Part shown: positions 11,621-21,276 of the stretch, piece after piece
Numbering within the stretch: the first letter of the stretch is position 1
Layout of the letters: every line of letters begins with the position of its first letter
Made by a program: the position numbers and the translations under genes
Assembly: GCA_030826945.1 (NCBI GenBank)
Contig: JAPQLC010000003.1
Coordinates: 204,566-268,565, forward strand
DNA length: 64,000 bases
Direction of reading: 5' to 3'
From: Candidatus Thiobius zoothamnicola
GTDB taxonomy: Bacteria > Pseudomonadota > Gammaproteobacteria > Chromatiales > Chromatiaceae
Notes under the pieces: generated by a model
Database searches by the model: none
Seen by the model: only the letters and a program-made list of their open reading frames with translations
Told to the model about the DNA's origin: nothing

Positions 11621-12178
11621 ATGAACAAGCTTTCTCAACAAGAAGACGTTTACGATGCCTTGGTTGAAAATTCTGACGAAGACTGGCTGCTTGGATTAAT
11701 TGCATTTGCAGTAATTGAAGAGCAAAAGATTGAATGGATCAAACACCAATTTGAAAATACCGGAGCCAAGCCAACTGATGAAGAAATTACAAAATGGTAT
11801 GAACAGCAAACGAAAGGTACGCTGATACGCGCAAAAGATATTGCTGAGAATCAGTTGGAAGATCATCTCAATGAAGTAATGTACGCAGTTTTAGAAGATT
11901 ATAAGCAGGAAGTCGCCGAAGGTGCCATTATCAATGAAATACAAAATCTGAAAGAATTCCAAGAGGCGACAAAAAATATAGTCATCAAGGAAATGAAGAA
12001 CTCAAAAGCATTCTGGCCCCAATTTGGTATAAATGTGGTCGGAGGTGTTGTAAGCGCACTTCTTTTCGCCGCTTTATTGGCGGTAATAGCATTCTTTGTC
12101 ATTACGGATAGCTCGCCTGCGCAAATTGGCACCGAATTGCGCAAACAAATGGAACCCAATCAACATGTTGAAGAATAA
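11621..12178 (+). CDS. Unknown protein with one C-terminal transmembrane helix
   Basis: 185 residues of unrecognised family. The first 130 are strongly charged and helical, rich in Glu, Lys and Gln (for example EEITKWYEQQTKG). A single hydrophobic helix follows (about 137-161, VVSALLFAALLAVIAFFVI), with a short tail. The layout suggests a cytoplasmic helical domain tethered to the inner membrane by its tail. Overlaps or abuts the small basic gene at 12165. The lower GC than the neighbours suggests an acquired gene. Confidence 0.65.
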   Translation: MNKLSQQEDVYDALVENSDEDWLLGLIAFAVIEEQKIEWIKHQFENTGAKPTDEEITKWYEQQTKGTLIRAKDIAENQLEDHLNEVMYAVLEDYKQEVAEGAIINEIQNLKEFQEATKNIVIKEMKNSKAFWPQFGINVVGGVVSALLFAALLAVIAFFVITDSSPAQIGTELRKQMEPNQHVEE

Positions 12179-12431
12179 AATCATGCCCTATAGAAGAGCC
12201 GCCTTAGCCGCATCCGAGATTCTTAGAAATAACCCCAACAACAGCAAAGCGGCAAGAACCGCAAATGGCTCAGCTTTATCGCGTCGGCAAATCAGCACGA
12301 AAAAAGTAAAAACGAGCAATGCAGTTGCCAAAGCATTAAGCAATATCCGTTTCAACAAAGCCGCACAAATTTCTGCCGAATCTACACTAATACGGAAATC
12401 CCGGCTGAAAAAAACAAACCATAATCATTAA
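12165..12431 (+). CDS. Unknown small basic protein
   Basis: About 88 residues from the ATG at 12165 (overlapping the previous gene by 14 bases) or 82 from the ATG at 12183. Very rich in Lys, Arg, Ala, Asn and Ser, with no hydrophobic core pattern. It might be a partner of the membrane protein before it, a nucleic-acid-binding peptide, or not a gene. The tandem overlap is the main argument in its favour. Confidence 0.4.
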   Translation: MLKNKIMPYRRAALAASEILRNNPNNSKAARTANGSALSRRQISTKKVKTSNAVAKALSNIRFNKAAQISAESTLIRKSRLKKTNHNH

Positions 12432-12444
12432 ACTAAGGCAACCA

Positions 12445-13914
12445 TCACAGAAATTTCAAAATTTCCTGTTCAATATCCCGTTTATCAATCACCGCCGTAT
12501 GCGCTAATGGCTTATCAAACAAGGCGGTGATCACGGGCGGAACATCAATATTCGCCTTCTCTGCAACCAGCGGCAACGCCTTCTCATCCGGCAAATCAGC
12601 CACATCATCCAAAGCATTCGCAATGGTTGGTGAAAACTTGGTCCATTCTGCGGTGGAATAAATAATGCTCGGCAAAGCCTTATCACGACAGTTCGCATGC
12701 GCTTTGAAACAAGTGGCGGTATGCGGATCCAACAAATAACCGCCAGCGAAATTTTGTCGAATATATTGGTTGACTTCAACATCATCGGCATAATCGGCTG
12801 AAAAAATCATTTGCAACTGAGCGAGCTCTGCTTGCGTCAATTGATAATGGCGTTCAACCTCCAAAGCCTCCATCAATTGTCGGGTTCGGCTGGCACCATA
12901 CAAATCAAACAAAATACGCTCAATGTTAGATGATTTAAGAATATCCATGGCCGGCGAACTGGTGCCAACCACCCGGCGCTCGCGTAAATCATAATGACCC
13001 GTGCGAATAAAGTCTGTCAGCACATGGTTCTGGTTGGATGAAATCAGAATTTTCTCCACCGGCAGGCCCTGCTTCATCGCATAGTAGCCGCCCAATGCAT
13101 TACCGAAATTACCGCTCGGCACATTCAAATAAACTTTATCCCCAAGCGCGATGCGGTTACGCCGCACCAATATCAGATAGCTATAAATATGGTAGATCTG
13201 CTGAAAAATGATGCGGCCAAAATTAACCGAGTTGGCGGCTGATAAATGGGTGTTTTTCTGTGCCAAAGCCGCCTGAAAACTGTCCGATGAAAGCAACGTT
13301 TTCAGAGCTGTTTGAGCATCATCAAAATCACCATGAATACCAATCACTTTCAAATTCGACGCCTGCTCAGTCACCATTTGCAAACGTTGCACATCCGATG
13401 TGCCACCGTCTGGATATAAACAAACCACTTTGATATTCGGCTGATTTTTAAACGTTTCCAAAGTCGCAGGGCCGGTATCACCACTGGTCGCCGCCAGAAT
13501 CAAATAATGCTCGCCCTGTTGTTGCGCCAGATGCGACAACACCACGCCAAACGGCTGTAATGCCATGTCTTTAAAGGCGCGGGTCGGACCATGATAAAGC
13601 TCGCTGACAAACAAATCCTCACTAACCTCAGCGAGCGGGGCTGGTTCTTGTGCATCATCAAAATGATCATAACGTTGCAACGCCGTGGCAATAACGTCCG
13701 CATCAATATCAACTTCCCAACAAGCCAGCACAGCCTGCGCCAAAACTTGATAACTGCTATTGACATGCCGCGCGAAAAACTTATCACTCAAGACAGGGAA
13801 CTGCGCTGGCGCATACAGCCCGCCAAACGAAGACATTGGTCGCAAAATCGCCTGAGAGAATGTGACGTGAGGCTCGCGCTGATGATCATTACCACGGGTT
13901 TCAATAAATTGCAT
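12445..13914 (-). CDS. thrC: Threonine synthase
   Basis: Converts O-phosphohomoserine to threonine, the last step of threonine synthesis; PLP enzyme. With the ATG at 13914 (MQFIETRG) it has 489 residues. The N-terminal GLYAPAQFP, the PLP-lysine segment GPTRAFKDMALQPFG near residue 116, the phosphate/cofactor loop AATSGDTGPATLE and NSVNFGRI are visible. It belongs to the longer subgroup. It stands alone, convergent with the genes before it and divergent from the exchanger at 14025. Confidence 0.95.
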   Translation of the reverse strand: MQFIETRGNDHQREPHVTFSQAILRPMSSFGGLYAPAQFPVLSDKFFARHVNSSYQVLAQAVLACWEVDIDADVIATALQRYDHFDDAQEPAPLAEVSEDLFVSELYHGPTRAFKDMALQPFGVVLSHLAQQQGEHYLILAATSGDTGPATLETFKNQPNIKVVCLYPDGGTSDVQRLQMVTEQASNLKVIGIHGDFDDAQTALKTLLSSDSFQAALAQKNTHLSAANSVNFGRIIFQQIYHIYSYLILVRRNRIALGDKVYLNVPSGNFGNALGGYYAMKQGLPVEKILISSNQNHVLTDFIRTGHYDLRERRVVGTSSPAMDILKSSNIERILFDLYGASRTRQLMEALEVERHYQLTQAELAQLQMIFSADYADDVEVNQYIRQNFAGGYLLDPHTATCFKAHANCRDKALPSIIYSTAEWTKFSPTIANALDDVADLPDEKALPLVAEKANIDVPPVITALFDKPLAHTAVIDKRDIEQEILKFL

Positions 13915-14024
13915 GCTGGAAACGGGGTTAGTGCAAAAACGCCACATTATAAGCTTTTCGTTTGCGCCACTGGCAAACTATCCCGCACAATGGCCTGCTC
14001 TCATTTCAGCTACAGGTGCATAGC

Positions 14025-15008
14025 ATGTTATTAGCCATGGGCGCGGTCATCGCAGGATTTCTCATACTGATCTGGGGCGCGGATCGTTTTGTGATGGGAG
14101 CCGCCGCATTAGCCCGTAATTCAGGCGTATCGCCTTTGCTGATTGGCCTGACGATCGTGGGCTTCGGCACTTCCGCACCGGAAATCATGGTGTCAGGCAT
14201 GGCCGCATTTCAGGGTAACCCAAGCCTCGCCGTCGGCAATGCAGTAGGATCCAACATCGCCAATATTGGTTTGATTCTGGGATTCACCGCCCTACTCTCG
14301 CCGCTACTGGTCAGATCCAGTATTCTACGACGTGAATACCCCTTACTGTTGGGCATCAGCACCGTGGTGTATTTTCTGTTGCTGGACGGCGAACTGTCAT
14401 TAACAGACAGCGTCTTCATGTTGCTCGGATTGCTCGGCAGCCTGATCTGGTTAGTGCGTATCGGTATCCGGCGCGCGAGTGACCAAGATCCGCTTGCAGC
14501 GGAAAGCGATGCCGAAATCCCAACAGATATGAGCACACTATCAGCTCTCTTATGGTTTATCATCGGCTTGGCGCTATTGCTGCTCAGTTCGCGTTTATTA
14601 GTCTGGGGTGCCGTGCAAATCGCCACCACATTGGGCGTCAGCGATCTGGTCATCGGCCTGACCATCGTGGCAATCGGCACCAGCCTGCCTGAGCTGGCGG
14701 CAAGCGTGATGAGCGCATTAAAGAACGAACATGATCTGGCCGTCGGTAATATTATCGGCTCCAACATCTACAACCTGCTTGCCGTGTTGCCCATGCCCGG
14801 CCTGATCGCATCCACCGCCATCGGCGATGACGTGTTAACACGTGATTTTCCCCTCCTGCTTATCCTGACCATCGCTCTGCTGATCCTGGGATTCGGGCGT
14901 CAACGCGATGGCCGGATAAGCCGATTATCCGGCAGTCTGTTATTAATCAGTTTCGTCTTTTACCAAGGATGGTTGGTGTTTCAAGCCCAACCCACCCTCA
15001 ATGGGTGA
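14025..15008 (+). CDS. CaCA-family Na+/Ca2+ exchanger (YrbG type)
   Basis: Integral inner-membrane cation antiporter. 327 residues with the two inverted repeats of the family: GADRFVMGAAALARN followed by GLTIVGFGTSAPEIMVS in the first half, and LVIGLTIVAIGTSLPELAAS in the second. Each alpha-repeat carries the ion-binding Glu in the GTS-PE motif. The ATG at 14025 fits the family N-terminus; an upstream in-frame ATG would add 21 hydrophilic residues. It is next to kdsD, as in E. coli yrbG-kdsD. Confidence 0.92.
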   Translation: MLLAMGAVIAGFLILIWGADRFVMGAAALARNSGVSPLLIGLTIVGFGTSAPEIMVSGMAAFQGNPSLAVGNAVGSNIANIGLILGFTALLSPLLVRSSILRREYPLLLGISTVVYFLLLDGELSLTDSVFMLLGLLGSLIWLVRIGIRRASDQDPLAAESDAEIPTDMSTLSALLWFIIGLALLLLSSRLLVWGAVQIATTLGVSDLVIGLTIVAIGTSLPELAASVMSALKNEHDLAVGNIIGSNIYNLLAVLPMPGLIASTAIGDDVLTRDFPLLLILTIALLILGFGRQRDGRISRLSGSLLLISFVFYQGWLVFQAQPTLNG

Positions 15009-15012
15009 AACC

Positions 15013-15990
15013 ATGCCAATTGAATCCTCTCAGATCCATGCCTGGGCGCATCAGGTCATTGATATCGAACAAGCCGCCATCCATGCGTTACATGACCGGA
15101 TCAATGCCGATTTCACAGAAGCCTGCCACAAGATTCTGGATTGCCAGGGACGCGTGATTGTCACTGGCATGGGCAAGTCCGGCCATATCGGCGGCAAAAT
15201 CGCCGCCACGCTGGCCAGTACTGGCACGCCAGCTTTTTTTGTCCATCCAGGCGAAGCCAGCCACGGCGACTTGGGCATGATCACCTCAGGCGATCTGGTG
15301 ATCGCCCTATCCAATTCCGGCGAAACCCACGAAATACTGACAATCCTGCCACTGATCAAACGCATAGGCGCATCCCTGATCAGCATGACAGGTCAACCCA
15401 CCTCAACACTGGCCAAGACCTCCGATGTGCATCTACATGTCGGCGTCGAACAGGAAGCCTGTCCACTTGACTTAGCACCTACCGCCAGCACGACCGCCGC
15501 ATTGGTCATGGGAGATGCTCTGGCCATCACCCTGTTGCAGGCGCGGGGATTCACCCCTGAAGACTTCGCCCTGTCCCATCCTGGCGGTAATCTTGGGCGA
15601 CGCCTGCTATTGCGCGTCAGCGACTTGATGCACGCCAACGAGCGTTTGCCCATCGTTTATGAACACAACAAGGTGCGCGACGCATTGATTGAAATCACCG
15701 CAAAAGGGCTGGGCATGACGGCAGTGCTGAATCGGCAGAACCAATTAACCGGCATCTTCACCGATGGCGACCTGCGCCGTTGCCTGGATGACCAGCAAGA
15801 CTTACATCAAGCTTTAGTCGCCGATGTCATGACTCAAGGTGGTGTCTGCATCCAAGCAAATCAACTGGCAGCAGAAGCCTTAAAACTCATGCAGGATAAA
15901 AAAATCAACGCCTTATTAGTGCTTAACCCGCAAGATGAATTGGCCGGAGCACTGAATATGCATGATTTACTGCAAGCAGGCGTTGTTTGA
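15013..15990 (+). CDS. kdsD: Arabinose-5-phosphate isomerase
   Basis: Interconverts ribulose 5-phosphate and arabinose 5-phosphate, the first step toward Kdo for lipopolysaccharide. 325 residues: an SIS sugar-isomerase domain (GMGKSGHIGGKIAATLASTG, then HGDLGMI and SNSGET) and two CBS domains in the last 120 residues. The ATG at 15013 follows GGGTG; an ATG at 15001 overlapping the exchanger is the alternative. kdsC and the lpt genes that usually follow are absent. Confidence 0.94.
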   Translation: MPIESSQIHAWAHQVIDIEQAAIHALHDRINADFTEACHKILDCQGRVIVTGMGKSGHIGGKIAATLASTGTPAFFVHPGEASHGDLGMITSGDLVIALSNSGETHEILTILPLIKRIGASLISMTGQPTSTLAKTSDVHLHVGVEQEACPLDLAPTASTTAALVMGDALAITLLQARGFTPEDFALSHPGGNLGRRLLLRVSDLMHANERLPIVYEHNKVRDALIEITAKGLGMTAVLNRQNQLTGIFTDGDLRRCLDDQQDLHQALVADVMTQGGVCIQANQLAAEALKLMQDKKINALLVLNPQDELAGALNMHDLLQAGVV

Positions 15991-16035
15991 TGACATCTAT
16001 TCTCAAACTGAATTCTGAAAAAAACCTGAGCCAAC

Positions 16036-16704
16036 ATGGATAAAACACAAGCCCCAACAACTCCAGCCCATAAGGGTGACACCGTGCGTAACCCTTTCCC
16101 AACGGAACGGACATGCAAACCGCTTGCGACTTTCCGAGAAGCCAAACCCCATAGCTTTATTTTTCAACGGCCTGACACTATCCCGGCAGATTGGTGCGAA
16201 ACAATCATCCAACGGTTTGAAGCCAACCCTCAACAGCAAAACAAAGGGCGTATTGGCCAAACTCAGGGGCTGGACGCTGAAATCAAACGCAGTATGGATT
16301 TAGTCATCAGCCATCAGGAAAACTGGCAAGATGTTGATCAGGTTTTCTTCCGTTGCATGGGAGCTGCATTGCATGAAATGCGCCAAAGTTATCCCTTCTT
16401 CAACGGTCCGTTTAAAGATATGGGGTACCAGATCCAACGTTATCAACCCGGCGAGTTCTACCATTGGCATATTGACGGCGGCAGCCATGATTTCGCCAAC
16501 CGGCAGCTTGTCGCCATCTGGTATCTGAATGACGTGCCGCCGGAAGCTGGCGGTGAAACGCAATTTTTATATCAGGACGTGAGTATCCAACCTGAACAGG
16601 GAAAAATGATTCTGTTTCCGCCATTCTGGACGCACGAACATCGATCAGCTGAACTTCATCAGGGCGTTAAATATATTGCGACGACCTGGGTTGTCTTTCA
16701 GTGA
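16036..16704 (+). CDS. 2-oxoglutarate/Fe(II)-dependent oxygenase, prolyl-4-hydroxylase-like
   Basis: 222 residues. The C-terminal half is a double-stranded beta-helix oxygenase domain: the first iron ligands in HWHIDGG (about residue 141), RQLVAIWYLND, the GGETQFL strand, the distal iron histidine in the FPPFWTHEHRS segment, and a basic residue for 2-oxoglutarate in GVKYIATTWV. This matches the P4Hc/PiuC-type group. The substrate cannot be told. Single gene after kdsD, convergent with the TSUP gene. Confidence 0.85.
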   Translation: MDKTQAPTTPAHKGDTVRNPFPTERTCKPLATFREAKPHSFIFQRPDTIPADWCETIIQRFEANPQQQNKGRIGQTQGLDAEIKRSMDLVISHQENWQDVDQVFFRCMGAALHEMRQSYPFFNGPFKDMGYQIQRYQPGEFYHWHIDGGSHDFANRQLVAIWYLNDVPPEAGGETQFLYQDVSIQPEQGKMILFPPFWTHEHRSAELHQGVKYIATTWVVFQ

Positions 16705-16776
16705 GAAAGACTTTCTCATAGTTTAGTAACCAAGGTGCCAAACTGCTCATTGGTGAAAAAGCACCAATCCATCTAT

Positions 16777-17514
16777 CTACAAAATCGTCTGCAACAGACC
16801 CGCGAAAGAGACCACGAACAATCCGCCACCGAGAATACGTTTGGTCGCCACGCTGTCCTGATGAACCATCCGGTCATGCAGGCGCAAACCGATAAAATGC
16901 CCAATCATCGCGGGCAACAAAAGCACCAACGCCCACCCCAATTGCAAGTCAACATCAGCCACCACAAAAGCCGACATTTTGATGCTGACCAGAATGAACC
17001 ATAAGGCGAATAAGGTGTCACGATAACGATTAAGCGGAACTTCCTTGATGGCGACCGCCGCAATCAATGGCGCGCCAACCAGTGAAGCACCACTGACATA
17101 GCCGCCGATAATCAACAGAACGCGATCGACCCAAGGAGAATTGTATTTTATCTCGCGCTGAATCAGCCAACTCATTCCGTACAATGCGCTGATCGTAAAG
17201 ACGAAAACAACCATCCAGGTATTGGGCAAGCTTAACAAGCCAATAACGCCAGCCAACTTGGGAATGAGCATCCAGCTCATTGAGTTTTTGACGAAACGCC
17301 AGTCAATATTCCGTAAACGCCCACCTGAGGTGATGGCGGTGAAGAACAACAAATGGCAGGCGATAACAGGGAGAAAAAGCAATGGTTGGTCTTCAACCAG
17401 AAGCAGAAGCGGCAAGCCTAATGCGGCACCGCCAAAACCAATACCGCTGCGCACGAAACCAGACCATACGAAGATCAGGAAAACAGCGATCCATTGCGCT
17501 GTGGAAAAATCCAC
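16777..17514 (-). CDS. TSUP family transporter (TauE/SafE)
   Basis: Probable inner-membrane exporter of sulfur-containing anions or organic acids. 245 residues, about eight hydrophobic segments, with the family N-terminal pattern SGFVRSGIGFGGAALGLPLLLL and a second-half repeat GGYVSGASLVGAPLIAA. Lies 23 bp downstream of yqeY on the same strand, in the place where dnaG is found in many relatives. Confidence 0.87.
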   Translation of the reverse strand: MDFSTAQWIAVFLIFVWSGFVRSGIGFGGAALGLPLLLLVEDQPLLFLPVIACHLLFFTAITSGGRLRNIDWRFVKNSMSWMLIPKLAGVIGLLSLPNTWMVVFVFTISALYGMSWLIQREIKYNSPWVDRVLLIIGGYVSGASLVGAPLIAAVAIKEVPLNRYRDTLFALWFILVSIKMSAFVVADVDLQLGWALVLLLPAMIGHFIGLRLHDRMVHQDSVATKRILGGGLFVVSFAGLLQTIL

Positions 17515-17537
17515 CCAATTGAAACCGTGAGCCGGGC

Positions 17538-17978
17538 CTAGCCGAGACGTTGCTTTACGATGGCACTGACCGCAGCCATATCAGCACGGCCTTGCAATTG
17601 AGGCTTGATTTTGCCCATTACTTTGCCCATATCCTGCATTGAGGTTGCCCCGACATCCGCTATCGCCTGGACGACGATCTGGCTGATCTGCTCCTCGCTG
17701 AGCGCTGCCGGCAGATACCCCTGAATGACATCAATTTCAGCTTGCTCAGCTGAAGCAAGATCATCCCGCCCAGCATCTGCATATTGTTTGATGGAATCGC
17801 GGCGCTGTTTGACCATTTTACCCAACACCAACAGGATCTGGCTGTCATCCAACTCAATACGCTCATCCACTTCGCGTTGCTTGATCGCCGCCATGATCAG
17901 GCGAATCACCGCCAAACGGGGTTTATCGCCACCCTTCATCGCGGTTTTCATATCTTCTTTAAGACGGGTTTTCAGCAC
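17538..17978 (-). CDS. yqeY: GatB/YqeY domain protein
   Basis: 146 residues, the full family length. Shows the conserved LKEDMKTAMKGGDKPRLAVIRLIMAAIKQREVD-type N-terminus in short segments and a C-terminal MGKVMGKIKPQLQGRADMAAVS tail like that of the tRNA amidotransferase GatB. Function in tRNA-dependent amidation is inferred from family only. Follows rpsU by 27 bp. Confidence 0.94.
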   Translation of the reverse strand: MLKTRLKEDMKTAMKGGDKPRLAVIRLIMAAIKQREVDERIELDDSQILLVLGKMVKQRRDSIKQYADAGRDDLASAEQAEIDVIQGYLPAALSEEQISQIVVQAIADVGATSMQDMGKVMGKIKPQLQGRADMAAVSAIVKQRLG

Positions 17979-18005
17979 AATGGCGATCTCTCAGAATACG
18001 GCGGG

Positions 18006-18221
18006 TCAATATGGACGTTCAAAACGGCGGGATTCGCGCATGACCTTTTTTTGCCAACGTTTTACGGCGGCGGCAGCTTTACGTTTGCGCTCCCAAGTGG
18101 GCTTCTCAAAAAATTCGCGGCGGCGCACTTCGGCAAGTATACTCGCCTTCTCGCAAGAGCGCTTAAAACGCCGCAGCGCGACTTCAAAGGGTTCATTTTC
18201 CTTTACACGGACATTAGGCAT
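18006..18221 (-). CDS. rpsU: 30S ribosomal protein S21
   Basis: 71 residues, very basic, with the S21 hallmarks [20 protein letters not shown] and [16 protein letters not shown]. It helps the small subunit in initiation. First gene of rpsU-yqeY-TSUP; dnaG and rpoD, its usual partners, are not here. Divergent from tsaD across a 107-base spacer that must hold both promoters. Confidence 0.97.
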   Translation of the reverse strand: MPNVRVKENEPFEVALRRFKRSCEKASILAEVRRREFFEKPTWERKRKAAAAVKRWQKKVMRESRRFERPY

Positions 18222-18328
18222 GTAAAATCTCTAGGCGTAATAAAAATTATGAGTCTGAATAAACCGACCTCATCATAAGGGAGGCGAAATTCTACTCCTA
18301 ACTGAACTTTTTGCAAAGGAATTAACCA

Positions 18329-19336
18329 TTGCGCGTACTTGGTGTTGAAACTTCCTGTGATGAAACCGGCATCGCAATTTATGACGACCAGGGCTTGCTG
18401 GCGCATGAAGTCTACAGTCAGACAAAAATACACGCCGACTATGGCGGCGTCGTGCCGGAACTGGCATCGCGTGATCACGTTCGCAAACTGGCTCCAATGG
18501 CGCGCCAATTGCTCCAGCAACACCACATCAGCCAATCAGACATTGACGGCCTGGCTTATACAGCGGGGCCAGGGTTGGCAGGTGCCTTACTGGTTGGTGC
18601 CGCTTTCACCCGATCACTCGCCTGGGCCTGGCGCAAGCCAGCGATCGGCATCCATCATATGGAGGGTCACTTACTGGCCCCCATGCTGGAGGCTGAATCA
18701 CCGGATTTTCCCTTTATCGCACTTCTGGTATCCGGCGGCCACACCCAACTGATCCAAGTCAAAGCCATTGGACAGTATGAATTGCTGGGTGAATCGGTTG
18801 ATGATGCCGCAGGCGAGGCATTTGATAAAACCGCAAAGTTACTCGGCCTTGGCTACCCGGGCGGCCCTGAACTGGCTCGCCTGGCACAATCAGGCGACCC
18901 AAATCGCTTCCAGTTTCCCCGCCCAATGACTGATCGCCCCGGATTGGATTTCAGCTTCTCGGGCCTGAAAACATTCGCCTTAACAACTTGGCGCACCGAA
19001 CAATCCCCTACCGCAAACCTGCAACAACTCAAGGCAGACATCGCCCGCGCCTTCGAAGATGCCGTGATTGACACCCTGTTGATTAAATGCCGCCGCGCTT
19101 TGCAACAAACACATTGTCAACGTCTCGTGATGGCGGGCGGGGTCAGCGCCAACCAACGATTGCGCGTCTCCATCACCGATATGCTGGATAGCATGCAGGG
19201 CCAGGCTTATTATCCGAGAACCGATTTATGCACCGATAATGGTGCCATGATCGCTTACGCTGGCTGGCATCACCTGAAAACAGGAAAACAAGAAAGCCTA
19301 GCTTTTAATATCCAACCAAGATGGCCGCTCGCCTAG
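18329..19336 (+). CDS. tsaD: tRNA N6-threonylcarbamoyladenosine transferase TsaD
   Basis: Adds the threonylcarbamoyl group to A37 of ANN-decoding tRNAs in the TsaBDE complex. 335 residues; starts [13 protein letters not shown], with the iron ligands in HHMEGHL near residue 111, the VSGGHTQL phosphate-loop segment and a C-terminal [11 protein letters not shown]. The start codon is TTG at 18329, preceded at the right distance by AAAGGA; no ATG or GTG fits the conserved N-terminus. The gene next to rpsU is in its normal gammaproteobacterial position. Confidence 0.96.
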   Translation: MRVLGVETSCDETGIAIYDDQGLLAHEVYSQTKIHADYGGVVPELASRDHVRKLAPMARQLLQQHHISQSDIDGLAYTAGPGLAGALLVGAAFTRSLAWAWRKPAIGIHHMEGHLLAPMLEAESPDFPFIALLVSGGHTQLIQVKAIGQYELLGESVDDAAGEAFDKTAKLLGLGYPGGPELARLAQSGDPNRFQFPRPMTDRPGLDFSFSGLKTFALTTWRTEQSPTANLQQLKADIARAFEDAVIDTLLIKCRRALQQTHCQRLVMAGGVSANQRLRVSITDMLDSMQGQAYYPRTDLCTDNGAMIAYAGWHHLKTGKQESLAFNIQPRWPLA

Positions 19337-19409
19337 CAACCCAACCTTCCCTCTCATCGGTACAGGTCAGTCACGTTGATGAACGGCGGCCCCAACCGTT
19401 AGCAAAGTA

Positions 19410-20057
19410 CTAAACTTTAACGCCTCGGTAACACAAATACCGCCACAAACCGCCATAGGCTTTATGCGTCTGACATTCGACGGGTTCCGTCAAATCTTGC
19501 AATAACGGCAGCAGATGGCCCTCCATACGCACATGGTTCACTCCCATCCATTTGGCAAAAAAACTCTGATTCGTGTCATGAAAATCCACGACGACCAAAC
19601 TACCGCCTGGGCGGAGTTGGCTGATTGCCGTTTTCATCGCTGCTTCATAGCCTGGGTTAAACATGCTCAGCGCATAGGAAAACAACACGACATCCATCTC
19701 AGTCTGCATGTCAGCGACTTGGGTTTCGTCATAACACCCCTGAATCAACTGCATATTGGTTTGCTGACCCAACTTTTTGTTCGCCCGGTCAATCATGTCA
19801 ACAGATGAGTCAATGCCCCAAAAACAGGTTGTCGGCAGAAGCTTTTGCAGGGCCTGCAAATTACGCCCTGTACCGCACCCGGCTTCCAGAACGTGCGCTG
19901 GCCGCAATGCCGCAATGGTTTTCACTGACCACTCACGGCCAAACAAAAAGCTCCAGCGAGTGGCATCATAGACTTTGGCATGCAAACGATAATAAGCGTC
20001 AGTCGGCGACGCACCAGAGGGGGAATCAGGCAATGACGGCATAGTGGGTTGATCCAT
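19410..20057 (-). CDS. btaB: SAM-dependent methyltransferase, BtaB-like (betaine lipid synthesis)
   Basis: Likely adds three methyl groups to diacylglyceryl-homoserine to give the betaine lipid DGTS. About 215 residues. The YYRLHAKVYDATRWSFLFGRE segment is typical of bacterial BtaB, followed by the SAM motif VLEAGCGTGRN and LRPGGSLVVVDFHD. The ATG at 20057 overlaps the end of btaA by 32 bases; an ATG at 20042 is an alternative. Pairing with btaA supports the call. Confidence 0.85.
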   Translation of the reverse strand: MDQPTMPSLPDSPSGASPTDAYYRLHAKVYDATRWSFLFGREWSVKTIAALRPAHVLEAGCGTGRNLQALQKLLPTTCFWGIDSSVDMIDRANKKLGQQTNMQLIQGCYDETQVADMQTEMDVVLFSYALSMFNPGYEAAMKTAISQLRPGGSLVVVDFHDTNQSFFAKWMGVNHVRMEGHLLPLLQDLTEPVECQTHKAYGGLWRYLCYRGVKV

Positions 20058-21183
20058 AGGTGCCAATACGACAACGTTGATGAGCGGCTGCGGACAATTC
20101 CGGCCTCCATTGCAGCCGACCTTCCGTCCAGGGTTTACAGAAATCCACATTCAATGCAGCGCTGCGCATCAGCACCTGAGCATTGGGGCTGGCCTGCTTG
20201 AAAACCCATTCCCATTCCTCGCCCAATAAGTCAGGATGACGCCAGGCAAGCCAGTCCTGATGGTCTAACAAGTTGTAGTGGGTGTAATGTTGTTCCGGGT
20301 ATTTGCTTAAAAAGCCTGAAATGGTGTCGGTATGACTCTGGATGCGCCCGACCCGATCGCGCAACACATCAAAATTCTCCGGCTTAAGATAAGACGGACA
20401 ACAATCCGGCGTGTAATGGCCAGTGAAATAAACGCGCCAGAAATAATTATCGTGAATCGGGATTTCCGTGAAAACCCGACGTAAGGCAGCGCGGATAAAA
20501 CCAGACAGACCTCCCTGAAAATCCCGGCGAATCAAGCTGACTTGCGGCGTGGGAACCCCCAGCATCGCCATGATGACCGGTGTACGCACCAGCAAACGGG
20601 CGATAGACGACCACATATCCTTTTCGACCGCATCAAAAATCTCCCGCTGCTGCTCAATGGTCTCAGCGTCAAAAATCGTTAATGCTTTCGCCTTGGCCTT
20701 GGGTTTGAAAGTGAACATTGAGTTCTTCAACGCCCACGCGGCAATACCAGCCGAACCATGATAGTAAAAGGTCTTCGCCCCCTTGCCCGGATCGAAGAAG
20801 CGGATATGCTTATCCCAATAATTCTGCGACCATTCACACAGTTCGTCGCGCACCTTGGCATAGATTTCCCGGTAGTGGGGAGAAGCTCCCTGGCCAAACA
20901 AGGCCCACAGATCTTCGTATGTCCCTTTTTTGAATATCGATTTTTTCAACTCCAGCAGCGCATTCTGACGTGGGTTGACATCCACTGAATAAATAGCCGC
21001 AGGATCATCCAACAGGTAGTCCAAGACATTACAGCCTGCGGAAGTGATGCACACGATATGGCTTGTTCCGTTATAGCCCATCAACTCACGATCTAGCCTG
21101 GGATCCTCCCAGCAGGCGTTGTACACCAGATTACCGCCGTGGATTGAAGAAAAAAAACGTTGCTTTAAGATCTCCAACTTCAA
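20026..21183 (-). CDS. btaA: BtaA-like homoserine aminocarboxypropyl transferase (DUF3419)
   Basis: Transfers the aminocarboxypropyl group of S-adenosylmethionine to diacylglycerol, the first step of betaine lipid (DGTS) synthesis. 385 residues: the N-terminal NLVYNACWEDPRLD and the SAM-site SAGCNVLDYLLDDPAAIYSVDVNPRQNALLELK elements are characteristic. Known members act under phosphate limitation, replacing phospholipids. It overlaps btaB, so the two form one operon. No pho box was identified by eye upstream. Confidence 0.9.
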   Translation of the reverse strand: MKLEILKQRFFSSIHGGNLVYNACWEDPRLDRELMGYNGTSHIVCITSAGCNVLDYLLDDPAAIYSVDVNPRQNALLELKKSIFKKGTYEDLWALFGQGASPHYREIYAKVRDELCEWSQNYWDKHIRFFDPGKGAKTFYYHGSAGIAAWALKNSMFTFKPKAKAKALTIFDAETIEQQREIFDAVEKDMWSSIARLLVRTPVIMAMLGVPTPQVSLIRRDFQGGLSGFIRAALRRVFTEIPIHDNYFWRVYFTGHYTPDCCPSYLKPENFDVLRDRVGRIQSHTDTISGFLSKYPEQHYTHYNLLDHQDWLAWRHPDLLGEEWEWVFKQASPNAQVLMRSAALNVDFCKPWTEGRLQWRPELSAAAHQRCRIGTYGSTHYAVIA

Positions 21184-21276
21184 ATAACCTATAAAAAAAA
21201 TAACCGGCTTATTTTATGTCATTTCGCCGTCTTTAGGGGTGGCGTTTATGCGATTCACCCGAAGACTAACCACAGC

